In this document: in pieces, positions 34,900-43,847 of the stretch
How the letters are laid out: every line of letters starts with the position of its first letter
Numbering within the stretch: the first letter of the stretch is position 1
NCBI RefSeq assembly: GCF_030644365.1
Contig: NZ_CP130058.1
Span: forward strand, 1,550,001 to 1,614,000
Source: Schaalia sp. HMT-172
GTDB taxonomy: Bacteria; Actinomycetota; Actinomycetes; Actinomycetales; Actinomycetaceae
Direction of reading: 5' to 3'
DNA: 64,000 nucleotides
Notes under the pieces: generated by a model
The model's input: only the letters and a program-made list of their open reading frames with translations
Database searches by the model: none
What the model was told of the DNA's origin: nothing
Made by a program: the position numbers and the translations under genes

Positions 34900-37800
34900 C
34901 TACAGGAGCCCGGCCGCCAAGTCGAGCGGCGTGCCGAAACGGTGATTCGTCAACGACACCGCCTGCTCGCGCAGGAAGGGCAGCAGCTCGGCGTGCGGGC
35001 ACGTCGTCACGGCACTGGTGTACAGAGCGATGTCGGGGCTGCCAGCACTCACGCGGCAGGCATGCACCCACCGATCCTGCGCGGACTCCTCGCGCGGACC
35101 AAGGACGCGCACGCGCAGCCCCAACCCGCCGGAGGCGGCCAGAGCGGCGAGTCGAGCATCCCACGTCTGTTTGTCGTCGACGCTCACCTCGACGCCCGCG
35201 GCCTCGATAGCGACCGCCATCGAGTAGGGCAGCTGATCGGCAACCGACAGGGTGACGGGGCCGCCAGCGAGGATACCCGCCGCCATCACGCGCGCGATAT
35301 CCGCCAGGGCGCTCCCCCGCTCTGCTCGGACGAGGACTGTGGCCGGGCGGTAGCGCAGGATGTTACGCTCGCACGCCAGGCCCGTGACGTCGCGGTTGAC
35401 CCCGTAGTCGCTGGCCCAGGCGGCGGCATCGGCCACGATGGCGCGATGCAGCTGCGCCAGGTCCGCCGCTCCCAGGTGCTCGCCCGCCGCGTCGTACAGG
35501 GCGAGCACGCGGGTCGACAGACCCATGCTCTCCGGCGCATTGGGTTCTCCCGCGAGCTGATCGTGGGCAGGTTCGATATCGCCCAGGCCCAGTAGGTAGG
35601 AGGGACCGCCCGCCTTCGTCGTCGAACCGATCGCGGAGCGTTTCCACCCACCGAAGGGCTGGCGGCGCACGATGGCCCCCGTGATGCCGCGGTTGACGTA
35701 GAGATTGCCCGCTTGAATGCCGTCCAGCCATTGAGCTAGCTCGTCGGTATCCAGGGTGTGGAGCCCGGAGGTGAGGCCGTAGTCGACGGAGTTCACCGCC
35801 TCGATGGCGTCCTCAAGCGTGTCGACGCGCATGACGCCGAGGACGGGCGCGAAGTACTCGGTGAGATGGAACTCGCTGCCGGGAACGACTCCCGCGCGGA
35901 TGCCCGGCGTCCACAGGCCGCCTCCCAGGCAGCGGGGCTTGAGCACCCAGTGTTCGCCGGGTCCTAGCGTGGTGAGTCCGCGCAGGGCCTTCTCGTCGTC
36001 GGGCACGACCACGGGTCCCACCTGGGAGTCCAGGGCGGAGGGCGCACCGACCCGCAGCGATGCTGCGGCGTCCACGAGCTGGCGCGCGATGCGCGCGGAG
36101 TGTCCGGCCGACCCAACGAGGATCAGCAGGGAGGACGCCGAGCACTTCTGGCCGGCGTGGGCGAACGCCGAGGAGACGATGTCGCGCACGGCCAGGTCGG
36201 GGTCGGCCGACGGGGTGACGATAATGGCGTTCTTGCCGCTGGTCTCGCCCAGCAGATGCATGTCGGGTTTCCACGACTTGAAGAGGCGCGCCGTCTCGTA
36301 GGAGCCGGTCAGCACGACACGGTCAACCCGCTCGTGGGTCACCAGGTGGCGTGACACGTCCCCGTCCTCGAGGGGGGCGAGCGCCACCAGGTCCTTGGGG
36401 ACTCCGGCCTCGTGGAAGGCCGCGATGAGCTCCGCGGCACAGCGCTTGGCGGGAGGCGCCGGCTTGAGGATGACGGCGCTGCCCGCGGCCAGTGCAGCCG
36501 CGACGCCACCGGTGGGGATGGCCACCGGGAAGTTCCAGGGTGAGGCGACGACGGTGACGTCCACGGGGACGAAGCATGCCCCCGCCATGTGTGCCTCGTC
36601 GGTAAGCTGCAGCGAGGCATCCGCGTAGTGGTGGCAGAAGTCGATGGCTTCGCTCACCTCGGGGTCGGCCTGGTCGATCGTCTTGCCAGCCTCGGAGCCG
36701 GCGACTTCGATGAGCTCGCCTCGGCGCGCGGCGAGGACGTCGCCGACGCGGTGCAGCGCGGCGGCTCGCTCCTCGGGGGCCAGGGCCTGCCAGGCGTGGG
36801 CGGCCTTGGCGCTCGCATCGATCAGCGCGTCGATTGCCTCGCGCGTGGCCAGGGCCTGGGCGCCCTGGCGCACGGTCTCCTCCCCTCGCGTCGAGGCCGG
36901 GATGGCCTCGGCGATGTCGCGCGCCCACTGGCGGTTGGTGGCCAGGGCGGGGTCGGAGTCAGCCTCCGAGGAGAAAGGCCGACGGGCGCGCTCATCGAGG
37001 CTCCCCTGTTCGACCGGGACGCCGCCGTCGCGCTCCGCGAGCCGGTTCTGGGAGCGGTTGGGAACGGGGATGGGCGCGTGCGGATCCACGTCGGACAGGG
37101 CGGCGAGGAATCGGTCGCGCTCTCGAGCGAACACGTCCTCGTTGGTGGCGATGTCGAAGACGCCGGACATGAAGTTCTCGGGGGCCGCGTTTTCCTCCAG
37201 GCGACGCACGAGGTAGGAGATGGCGACGTCAAACTCGCGGGGGTTGACGACGGGCACGTACAGGAGGAGGGAGCCGACGTCTCGGCGCACGACCTCCTGA
37301 ATGCCGGTCGCCATGCCGGAAAGCATCTCGAACTCGACGCTGTCCTCGACGCCGCGCGCCGCGCGCAGCTCGTAGACGAAGGCGATGTCGAAGATGTTTT
37401 GTCCGGCCACGCCCAGGCGGATCGCGCGGGTGCGCTCGGGGGTCATCGCCCAGTTGAGCATGCGCTTGTAGTTGGTGTCGGTGGCCTGTTTGGAGGGCCA
37501 GGTGGTGAGCTCCCAGCCGTGGATCTCGGCATCCACCCTCTCCATGGACAGGTTCGCGCCCTTGACGATGCGGACCTTGATGCGCGAGCCGCCGGCATCG
37601 ACGCGCGCGGACGCCCACTCCTGGAGACGTTGAAGGGCACCGAGGGAGTCGGGCAGGTAGGCCTGGAGGACGATGCCGGCCTCGTAGCCGCGCATGTCCG
37701 GCTGGTCGAGGATGGCGGTGAACACGGCGATCGTGAGATCCAGGTCCTTGTAATCCTCCATGTCGAGGTTCAGGAAGGTCCCGTTGTCGCGTGCGAGTCG

Positions 37801-38475
37801 GTAGAGGGGCGCCAGGGCGCGCACGCCATGGGCGACGACCTCGTCGAAGCCCCAGGGGTTGTGCGGGCCGGTGACCGCAGAGACCTTGATGGAGACGTAG
37901 TCGACGTCCTCGCGCGTGACGAGGCGGGAGACCTCGGCGAGGCGGTGGGCGGCTTCCTTCTCTCCGAGGACGGCCTCGCCCAGGAGGTTGACGTTGAGGC
38001 GGTGTCCGCCTGCGCGCAGGCGGGCGAGCGCCGGGCCGAGGCCCTTGTCCGTCGCGTCGACGACCAGGTCACCGACGATCTCGCGGAAGACTCGGCGCGC
38101 GATGGCCGTCACGCTGCGCGGCGCCAGGCGCGACGCGCTCGATCCGAGGCCCATGGCGGCGGCGAGCGCCGGGGGCAGGAAGTCCTTGCGTCCCCGTGCC
38201 AGTTTCTGGAGGGCCGCGCTGGCCACGTCGAGGTCCACGGGACGCACGACGTCGTCGACGAAACGGGTGGTGAACGTCAGGCCGTCCGGGTCGGCGAGGA
38301 TCCGGGAGAGCAGCTTCGCGGATTGAGGTGTAGGTTCGTGGGCCGACTCGTCTGCCCAGCGGCGCGCTCGGGTGACGGCCCTCTCCCCCAGTTTCCACAG
38401 GTCATCGGGGCACTGGCGTCCCTTGGCGCCGTGCGTGCTGGGTCGGGGTGGGGTGGGAACGGCGGCGTTCGTCAT
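34900..38475 (-). CDS. putA: Bifunctional proline dehydrogenase / glutamate semialdehyde dehydrogenase
   Basis: 1191 aa. The first 480 residues contain the FAD-dependent proline dehydrogenase barrel (YVSIKVSAVTGPHNPWGF, FLNLDMEDYKDLDLT, GSRIKVRIVKGANL). The second half is an aldehyde dehydrogenase with GETSGKNAIIV and catalytic Cys in AHAGQKCSASS. The protein oxidises proline to glutamate. No N-terminal DNA-binding domain is seen, so it is not a self-regulating PutA. The last 200 residues form a divergent ALDH-like tail. The ATG at 38475 has GGAGGG 6 bases upstream; the ORF could start 60 bases earlier but without such a site. proA and proB for the reverse path are at 4256-6701. Confidence 0.95.
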   Translation of the reverse strand: MTNAAVPTPPRPSTHGAKGRQCPDDLWKLGERAVTRARRWADESAHEPTPQSAKLLSRILADPDGLTFTTRFVDDVVRPVDLDVASAALQKLARGRKDFLPPALAAAMGLGSSASRLAPRSVTAIARRVFREIVGDLVVDATDKGLGPALARLRAGGHRLNVNLLGEAVLGEKEAAHRLAEVSRLVTREDVDYVSIKVSAVTGPHNPWGFDEVVAHGVRALAPLYRLARDNGTFLNLDMEDYKDLDLTIAVFTAILDQPDMRGYEAGIVLQAYLPDSLGALQRLQEWASARVDAGGSRIKVRIVKGANLSMERVDAEIHGWELTTWPSKQATDTNYKRMLNWAMTPERTRAIRLGVAGQNIFDIAFVYELRAARGVEDSVEFEMLSGMATGIQEVVRRDVGSLLLYVPVVNPREFDVAISYLVRRLEENAAPENFMSGVFDIATNEDVFARERDRFLAALSDVDPHAPIPVPNRSQNRLAERDGGVPVEQGSLDERARRPFSSEADSDPALATNRQWARDIAEAIPASTRGEETVRQGAQALATREAIDALIDASAKAAHAWQALAPEERAAALHRVGDVLAARRGELIEVAGSEAGKTIDQADPEVSEAIDFCHHYADASLQLTDEAHMAGACFVPVDVTVVASPWNFPVAIPTGGVAAALAAGSAVILKPAPPAKRCAAELIAAFHEAGVPKDLVALAPLEDGDVSRHLVTHERVDRVVLTGSYETARLFKSWKPDMHLLGETSGKNAIIVTPSADPDLAVRDIVSSAFAHAGQKCSASSLLILVGSAGHSARIARQLVDAAASLRVGAPSALDSQVGPVVVPDDEKALRGLTTLGPGEHWVLKPRCLGGGLWTPGIRAGVVPGSEFHLTEYFAPVLGVMRVDTLEDAIEAVNSVDYGLTSGLHTLDTDELAQWLDGIQAGNLYVNRGITGAIVRRQPFGGWKRSAIGSTTKAGGPSYLLGLGDIEPAHDQLAGEPNAPESMGLSTRVLALYDAAGEHLGAADLAQLHRAIVADAAAWASDYGVNRDVTGLACERNILRYRPATVLVRAERGSALADIARVMAAGILAGGPVTLSVADQLPYSMAVAIEAAGVEVSVDDKQTWDARLAALAASGGLGLRVRVLGPREESAQDRWVHACRVSAGSPDIALYTSAVTTCPHAELLPFLREQAVSLTNHRFGTPLDLAAGLL

Positions 38476-38632
38476 GCGTGGCCCTCCAGGCTCGGGTGAG
38501 TGTCGGATACTCCGCATCACGTGCGCCTCGATCATTGACCGCGCGTCCTCGCTCTGCGGCGTGCCAGGCTTCCGACGGTGTAAAGCATGCTGGTTTGTCT
38601 ATCCTAACGCGCCTGAGGGTTCTTAGTGGCGC

Positions 38633-38656
38633 CGTGGGCGCGTTCGTCGCGCCACG
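38633..38656 (-). terminator. Possible terminator between tetR and putA
   Basis: CGTGGGCGCG and CGCGCCACG pair with one bulge around TTCGT in the 293-base gap upstream of putA. It has no T-run. The gap otherwise carries the putA promoter region, in which I could not fix clear boxes. Confidence 0.4.
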
Positions 38657-38768
38657 GAAGCACGGGACCTAAGCCCCGCGCCCAACACAAGCCATTGTGA
38701 CATTGGACATAGACAACTGTGATTGCCGTTCTCATGCCTTCTTCGAGCGTGAGGAGGCAACGCTGCGA

Positions 38769-39413
38769 TCAAGAACGAATAAGCCACCGATCCTTGATAT
38801 CCGAGACGACGCCCGCTGTCACCGCTCGCATGTCGACATCGCGCCCACCATCGGCACGCGAGCACAGCCACTGGACCTGCAAGCCATCGGACAGCGCGAC
38901 GAGTTTGCGGGCAATCTGTTCGCTCGGCGCGTCGGGATGGACCTCGCCGGCGGCCTTTCCGCGCTCGAGGGTGTCCACCAGGTATTCGATCGTGGCCATC
39001 AAATGCTGACGGAACCAGGGGTAGGCCTGATGACTCGCATCGATGACCGCCGCGGACATCGCGGTGTACAGGGCGACGCCATCGGGATGACGTTGATTAT
39101 GCGCCACCATCTCCACCCACGCGTCGAGCGCCGCCTCTGTCCCCTTGTCCCCGTCGGGCAGGCGGCTCATCGTGCGCCGATCGCGCTCGTCCAGGACGGC
39201 GGCCAACAGCTGGTCCTTCGACGAATAATGATGGAGCAACCCCGCCTTGGAAATATCCGACGCCCGCGCAATATCCGCCAGGGAGGTCGCCACGTAGCCG
39301 CGGGTCGAGAAGAGAGTCAGCGCCTCGGCGAGGATGCGCGCCTTCTTGTCCTCAGAACCGGCCTTGGGGCGTCCGGGCCGGCGCGTCGTCGTTACCTGTG
39401 CGTCGTTGCTCAT
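38769..39413 (-). CDS. TetR/AcrR family regulator
   Basis: 214 aa. An N-terminal HTH lies at about 25-70 (ILAEALTLFSTRGYVATSLADI, then ASDISKAGLLHHY and SKDQLL), followed by an all-helical ligand-binding region. The basic TTRRPGRPKAG start is common in this family. It lies between putA and the paralog array on the same strand and could control either. No matching operator was identified. Confidence 0.92.
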   Translation of the reverse strand: MSNDAQVTTTRRPGRPKAGSEDKKARILAEALTLFSTRGYVATSLADIARASDISKAGLLHHYSSKDQLLAAVLDERDRRTMSRLPDGDKGTEAALDAWVEMVAHNQRHPDGVALYTAMSAAVIDASHQAYPWFRQHLMATIEYLVDTLERGKAAGEVHPDAPSEQIARKLVALSDGLQVQWLCSRADGGRDVDMRAVTAGVVSDIKDRWLIRS

Positions 39414-39515
39414 GCAGGCTGCTCCACTCTCGCTGTGACAGAGTTACCAACAACCCATCATAGCGTCCCACGCGCCGTGTGCCACCCAATTGGCAAACAA
39501 CTCTCAACACAAGAA

Positions 39516-39543
39516 GCGGCGCGGAGCCCTCGCCCCGCGCCGC
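39516..39543 (-). terminator. Terminator at the end of the paralog array
   Basis: GCGGCGCGG and CCGCGCCGC form a perfect 9-bp stem 7 bases after the stop of the gene at 39550, followed on the minus strand by TTCTT. Confidence 0.7.
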
Positions 39544-39549
39544 CCCTTG

Positions 39550-40761
39550 TCAGAACCCGAATTTCACGTCGAAGACCGGCTTGCCCGCCGAGTCGAGCTG
39601 GATTTTCCCGTCGGAGTCCAGCTTGACGGTGACCCTCACCGTCGCTTCCTCGTCGTGAGGAGACTTGTCGAAACCAGAGTCGCTCTGAATGCTGAAGACT
39701 GCCTCGCCAGTGTAGGTATCGCTCCCAGGGCCATCCTGCTTCACAGAGGTCGGCGCCGACTTCAGCTCCAGCACCGATAGGTGTTTGGATTGAACGGCGT
39801 AGGGGCAAGCCTTGTTGATATTGCCGGGGATCGTCACGCAGGAGTTCGTCAGATCAACGGCGGCGTTGAGAGCCTCCTGGGCGAGCTTGTCGTTATACCG
39901 TCCAGTCAACTCCACGGTAGCGCTCGAGGAATTCGTCAGGAAGTCGCTCGCCCCCGCCTTGACGGGCTGCTTGACTGGATCAGCGCTGACGTACTCACCC
40001 GTATCGACCGGGGTGAAGGTGTAGACCCCCGGGTAGAACACGAAGGAGGTGCCCGAGGAGTACTTGTTGCCATCGAGAGAAGACGTGACGTCGCCGACGG
40101 AGAAACGGTTGACCTTCTCGCCGGTGACGAGCACGCGCGTCACGAGCGCGTCCTCGATCTTCCAGTTCTTCAGGAAGCCCATCGTGGGCTTGGCTGAGGA
40201 CACACGGAAGGAGTGGGTAAAGCGGTCGCCATCGAGCTGCATCGTGGCGGTGACGATGCGAATGTTCCCGCTGGTCGAGTCGGCAACCACGTCCTCGACC
40301 ACCAGGCGCGCGCTCGCCGAGGCCATGACGTCGTCGGAGAGGAAGCCACGCTGGTCATTGGGCAGGCCGGGGTCGACCATCGCTGTCGCCGCGCTGGCCT
40401 TGCCGTCGGCCAGGAGGTCCAGGTACTGGCGCACCTGGGCCTCGGGCGTACGCGTCCAGTTGGCGAACATGAGGCTCACGGCACCCACGAGTCCAAGGAC
40501 CATGATCGCAACCAGGACGATGGCGGTGCGCTTGACGCGGCGCTTGCTCGTAGTCGACATGGGGGTAAAGGAGAGGGAGCCCTGCACCTGCGGCGTGGGA
40601 ACGCCAGCAAACTGATCTGCGGGGACAACCTGCGCGGGCGCCTGCTGCGCCGCAGGTGGCGCAGGGACGGCGTGGGCTTCGGACACAGCCGGAGCTCCTG
40701 CCTCCTCAGGAGCGGGAGGAGGCGTCAGACCGTGGCTATTATCCTCGCTGCTCTGTTTCAT
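39550..40761 (-). CDS. Membrane-anchored paralog family, member 2
   Basis: 403 aa of unknown function. A cytoplasmic Pro/Ala-rich tail (1-70) and SKRRVKR are followed by a membrane helix (about 79-101). Extracytoplasmic blocks are RTPEAQVRQYLDLLADGKAS, MVDPGLPNDQRGFLSDD, FVFYPGVYTFTPVDTGEY, the Cys pair SCVTIPGNINKACP, and DSAGKPVFDV at the end. The ATG has GAGAGGAAC upstream, with its own promoter and terminator, so it is transcribed alone. It is the last gene of the tandem array in transcription direction. Confidence 0.87.
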   Translation of the reverse strand: MKQSSEDNSHGLTPPPAPEEAGAPAVSEAHAVPAPPAAQQAPAQVVPADQFAGVPTPQVQGSLSFTPMSTTSKRRVKRTAIVLVAIMVLGLVGAVSLMFANWTRTPEAQVRQYLDLLADGKASAATAMVDPGLPNDQRGFLSDDVMASASARLVVEDVVADSTSGNIRIVTATMQLDGDRFTHSFRVSSAKPTMGFLKNWKIEDALVTRVLVTGEKVNRFSVGDVTSSLDGNKYSSGTSFVFYPGVYTFTPVDTGEYVSADPVKQPVKAGASDFLTNSSSATVELTGRYNDKLAQEALNAAVDLTNSCVTIPGNINKACPYAVQSKHLSVLELKSAPTSVKQDGPGSDTYTGEAVFSIQSDSGFDKSPHDEEATVRVTVKLDSDGKIQLDSAGKPVFDVKFGF

Positions 40762-40842
40762 CGTTGTTCCTCTCTGCCCCGCGTCCGTCATGCGCCCGGA
40801 AGCGGACGTCATGGAGTGCCTGGTGGATACAAAAACCGAGCA

Positions 40843-40871
40843 ATTTTCTCACACGCCATAACCTGATTCAA
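40843..40871 (-). promoter_or_regulatory. Promoter of paralog member 2
   Basis: TTGAAT (40871-40866) and GAAAAT (40848-40843) are 17 bases apart. The 311-base gap 40762-41072 otherwise holds only the terminator at 40966-40995 and no gene. Confidence 0.6.
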
Positions 40872-40965
40872 CACGCATGCGATACAGGACCGCGCGGCGT
40901 GGTTTTCTTCAAGGGGGACACGCATCGCGCGCAGCTCAGAGGCATCCTGTCCGGATCAGACAAGT

Positions 40966-40995
40966 AGCGGCGCGAGGCATGAGCCCCGCGCCGCT
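40966..40995 (-). terminator. Terminator of paralog member 3
   Basis: AGCGGCGCG and CGCGCCGCT form a perfect 9-bp stem with a 12-base loop, downstream of the gene at 41073. Confidence 0.65.
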
Positions 40996-41072
40996 TGTCG
41001 CTATCACAGTGACCGCGAGGGTCTCCTGCGCTACGCGCGTGAAAGACGTCCGTGTCGAAGGCGGCGCCGGCC

Positions 41073-42206
41073 TTAGCGGGATGCGCCCACCCAGAAGTCC
41101 GGTGTGCCCTCCGGTGTGAGCTTGAGAGTCCCATCGTTGGCGAATTGGACGTTGACAACCACCGCGGCGTCGACGTCGCGCGTGCCCGGCATGTAGGACT
41201 TGTCGGAGTATGTCACCGCGAAAGTGACCTGACCCTGGAAGACCCCCGGGTCCAGGTCCATCGGTTCGAGCGTTGTGGGCATCGTCTTGATGGAGATCGC
41301 GCTCACCGCGTCGCTATTGAGGGCGGAGGGGCACTCAGAATTCTGGTTGCCCGGGATGGATGCGCAGGAGTTCAGGAATTCCTTCGCGGACTCGAGCGCC
41401 GCTTCCTTCAGTTTGTCGCTGTAGGTTGCTTCCAGGGACACGTCGGCGGCGTCAGCATCGTTGGCGGTTCCACCGTGGACGCCGTCAAGGACGGCAACGG
41501 TCTTGGTGTTGACATTCACGTATTCGCTCGGGGCGACGGGCGTGAACGTGTAGACGCCGGGGTAGAAGAAGTACGTGGCCGGCTTACCGGAGACAAGCTT
41601 GCGTGGAGCGTCGGCGCTCACCTCTCCGACGGTGAACTGGGTGTATCCCTGCGCGTCGACGCTGACCTGCGCAGCCAGGGAGTTCTTCACCGTCCAGTTA
41701 TTGAGAACGCCCATCGTCGGCTTGTCCTTGGTCACGGTAAAGGCATGGGTGAAGCGTTCGCCGTTCACCTGCACGGTGGCCGACACCTGACGGGTCTGGG
41801 AGTCCTCGTTCGCATCGGCGACCACGTCTTCGACGACCAGCAGCGACGTCGCCGAGGCCATGGCGTCGTCGGTCAGGAAGCGACGCTGGTCGTTCGGCAC
41901 GCCAGGATCAACCATGGCCGTCGCCGCACTGGCCTGACCGGAGGCCAGCAGATCCAGGTACTTGCGCACCTCGGCCTCGGGCGTGCGTGAACTGTTGGCA
42001 ACCTTGAGCGCCACCACGCCGGCGATCACCAGCACCGCGAGGACACCAACGAGGATGCCGATCCGGATCGCCCGCTTCTTGCCCCGGCCAGATGGAGGCG
42101 TCGACGCCACGCCTCCCCCGGCGGACGTCGACGGAGCCGGAATCGCGGGGGTTGCGGGGTGTTCCGGTATCGGTGCCGTGTTCGCTTGATTCTTCTCAGT
42201 GCCCAT
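41073..42206 (-). CDS. Membrane-anchored paralog family, member 3
   Basis: 377 aa of unknown function. The cytoplasmic tail is short (1-45), ends in RGKKRAIR and is followed by a membrane helix (about 48-68). SSRTPEAEVRKYLDLLASG, MVDPGVPNDQRRFLTDD, YFFYPGVYTFTPVAPSEY, the Cys pair SCASIPGNQNSECP and the end motif PEGTPDFWV mark the family; here the usual GKP is GTP. Its second half (FTVTKDKPTMGVLNNWTVK) is the closest relative of the second half of member 5. The ATG has GAGGAG 6 bases upstream. Confidence 0.87.
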   Translation of the reverse strand: MGTEKNQANTAPIPEHPATPAIPAPSTSAGGGVASTPPSGRGKKRAIRIGILVGVLAVLVIAGVVALKVANSSRTPEAEVRKYLDLLASGQASAATAMVDPGVPNDQRRFLTDDAMASATSLLVVEDVVADANEDSQTRQVSATVQVNGERFTHAFTVTKDKPTMGVLNNWTVKNSLAAQVSVDAQGYTQFTVGEVSADAPRKLVSGKPATYFFYPGVYTFTPVAPSEYVNVNTKTVAVLDGVHGGTANDADAADVSLEATYSDKLKEAALESAKEFLNSCASIPGNQNSECPSALNSDAVSAISIKTMPTTLEPMDLDPGVFQGQVTFAVTYSDKSYMPGTRDVDAAVVVNVQFANDGTLKLTPEGTPDFWVGASR

Positions 42207-42292
42207 CGTGTGCTCCTCACAACGTTGACAATCCTCAGCCGGACGGCGGCACACGCTGTGCGCGACGTCATCCAGCCACTCAACCGCGCCCA

Positions 42293-42320
42293 GTATTACG
42301 CCACGCATGCAACGAGTCAA
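42293..42320 (-). promoter_or_regulatory. Promoter of paralog member 3
   Basis: TTGACT (42320-42315) and TAATAC (42298-42293) with 16 bases between them on the minus strand. Confidence 0.65.
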
Positions 42321-42346
42321 AGAAGGATCACAGTGCGGATAAGCGG

Positions 42347-42373
42347 TGCCCGTCCGCTTCACGCGAACGGGCA
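42347..42373 (-). terminator. Terminator of paralog member 4
   Basis: TGCCCGTCCGC pairs with GCGAACGGGCA (one G-U) around TTCAC, about 30 bases beyond the stop of the gene at 42404. Confidence 0.65.
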
Positions 42374-42403
42374 CCAGGTGTATAGGGACGGCAGAAGCGG
42401 ACG

Positions 42404-43648
42404 TTAGTAGGCGAAGGACACCTTAAAGTCCGGCTTGCCGTCGGCGGTCACCTTCAGCACTCCGTCATCGTCGAAACGCGCGTCGACCTTCACTGTCAGG
42501 CCGACGTCCCTCGTTCCGGCGAACAGCGTTCCCTCTGTCGTGACCGTGTAGGTCACGCTCCCAGAAAATGACGTTGGATCGAAGCTGTAGGAATCGAGAG
42601 ATGTCGGCTTTTCCTTGATGGAAATAGCGGTGACGCTCTGTCCCTGAATCAGGGATGAGCAGTCGTCGCCCTGGTTGCCCGGGTATGTCCCACACGATTC
42701 AACGAGCGCCTGAGCTGCTTCGAGAGCAGCGGCTTCCAGCTTGTCGTTGTAGGTTGCCTTGAAGGTGACGTCGCTGCTGCCATCGCTATTTCGAGTGTGC
42801 ACCTCATCGAGCACGGAGACGGGCACGGGAGTCGCGTCCACGTACTCGTTGGGCACGACGGGCGTGAAATTGTATGCGCCCGGATAGAAGAGGAAGGAAC
42901 GCCCTTCCATGAAGAAGCTTGCCTTGTCGATAGAGGCCTTCGTCTCACCGACGGAGAACTGATCGATCCCGTCACCGTCCACGGTCACGGGCACCGCCAG
43001 CGAGTCCCTAATCTTCCAGTTATCGAGCACCCCCATCGTTGCCTCATCCGAGGTGACACGGAAGGCGTGGGTGAAGCGTTCCCCGTTGACCTGCATGGTG
43101 GCGGTCACCGTGCGCGTATCAGAACTGTCATTCTTATCGGCGACCACGTCCTCGACGACCAGCAGCGACGTCGCCGAGGCCATCACGTCGTCGGTCAGGA
43201 AGCTACGCTGATCGTTATCCACGCCGGGATCAACCATCGCCGTCGCCGCACTGGCCTGACCGGAAGCCAGCAGATCCAGATACTTGCGCACCTCGGCCTC
43301 GGGCGTGCGCGAACTATTCATCACCTTGATAGCAACGACGCCGGCGATCACCAGCACCACGAGAACACCAACCAGCGCTCCGATCACCTTCACGCGCTTA
43401 CGCGCGCCAGGCGAGACCGGCGTGAAGGACACCCCCGCGGCGGGAACCCCACCGGGCCCCGGAACAGGCGCAGCACCGGGCCCCGGAACAGGCGCGGCAC
43501 CGGGCCCGGGAATGGGGGCAGCACCGGGCCCCGGAACAGGCGCGGCACCGGGCCCCGGAATGGGGGCGGCGCCAGAAGTTGGGTCTGCCCCAGCCGGGGA
43601 CGGTGCAGGTATCTCGCTGCCGGTAGTTTCGTTATTGTCAGTACTCAC
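42404..43648 (-). CDS. Membrane-anchored paralog family, member 4
   Basis: 414 aa of unknown function. The cytoplasmic tail contains five imperfect GPGAAPVP/GPGAAPIP octapeptides (about 26-66), then GARKRVKV and a membrane helix (about 88-109). SSRTPEAEVRKYLDLLASG, MVDPGVDNDQRSFLTDD, FLFYPGAYNFTPVVPNEY, the Cys pair SCGTYPGNQGDDCS and ADGKPDFKV follow. The first half is almost identical to member 5 while the second half differs, a sign of recent duplication or gene conversion. The GTG start has GAGGAG upstream and gives VSTDNNETTG. Confidence 0.87.
   Translation of the reverse strand: MSTDNNETTGSEIPAPSPAGADPTSGAAPIPGPGAAPVPGPGAAPIPGPGAAPVPGPGAAPVPGPGGVPAAGVSFTPVSPGARKRVKVIGALVGVLVVLVIAGVVAIKVMNSSRTPEAEVRKYLDLLASGQASAATAMVDPGVDNDQRSFLTDDVMASATSLLVVEDVVADKNDSSDTRTVTATMQVNGERFTHAFRVTSDEATMGVLDNWKIRDSLAVPVTVDGDGIDQFSVGETKASIDKASFFMEGRSFLFYPGAYNFTPVVPNEYVDATPVPVSVLDEVHTRNSDGSSDVTFKATYNDKLEAAALEAAQALVESCGTYPGNQGDDCSSLIQGQSVTAISIKEKPTSLDSYSFDPTSFSGSVTYTVTTEGTLFAGTRDVGLTVKVDARFDDDGVLKVTADGKPDFKVSFAY
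43452..43571 (-). repeat. In-frame 24-bp tandem repeat, five units
   Basis: Five units of CCGGGCCCCGGAACAGGCGC plus four bases (plus-strand reading), some with GGAATGGGGGC instead, encode GPGAAPVP/GPGAAPIP octapeptides in the cytoplasmic tail of member 4. Length change by slippage would keep the frame. Confidence 0.95.
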
Positions 43649-43737
43649 GACTCGCTCCTCACGATGCGCTGATGGTCCGGAGCCAGCATTGGGCGACAAA
43701 CACACCAATACCAACCACCGGTCAAAAAGACGTGCCC

Positions 43738-43766
43738 ATGATCACACGCCACCAGCCGAGAGTCAA
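43738..43766 (-). promoter_or_regulatory. Possible promoter of paralog member 4
   Basis: TTGACT (43766-43761) and GATCAT (43743-43738) are 17 bases apart. The -10 box is poor, but TTTGACT is shared with the other family promoters. Confidence 0.45.
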
Positions 43767-43847
43767 AGCCGTGTCACACTACGGATACGACGCGCTCCCC
43801 GACCGCCAAGCGATCGAGGAGCGCGACAGGTCGCTTGCCGGGGGACC

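Larger units (their letters stand above)
43066..43823. repeat. Long direct repeat, copy A
   Basis: 758 bases nearly identical to 44507-45216. The block covers the 5' half of member 4 plus about 175 bases upstream. The only length difference is two 24-bp units in the Pro-rich tract; a few single-base changes are visible. Confidence 0.93.

Noticed and set aside
34900-38475. PutA as a self-regulating DNA-binding protein
   Set aside because: No ribbon-helix-helix domain is visible at the N-terminus; the protein begins with a disordered tail and the dehydrogenase domain.
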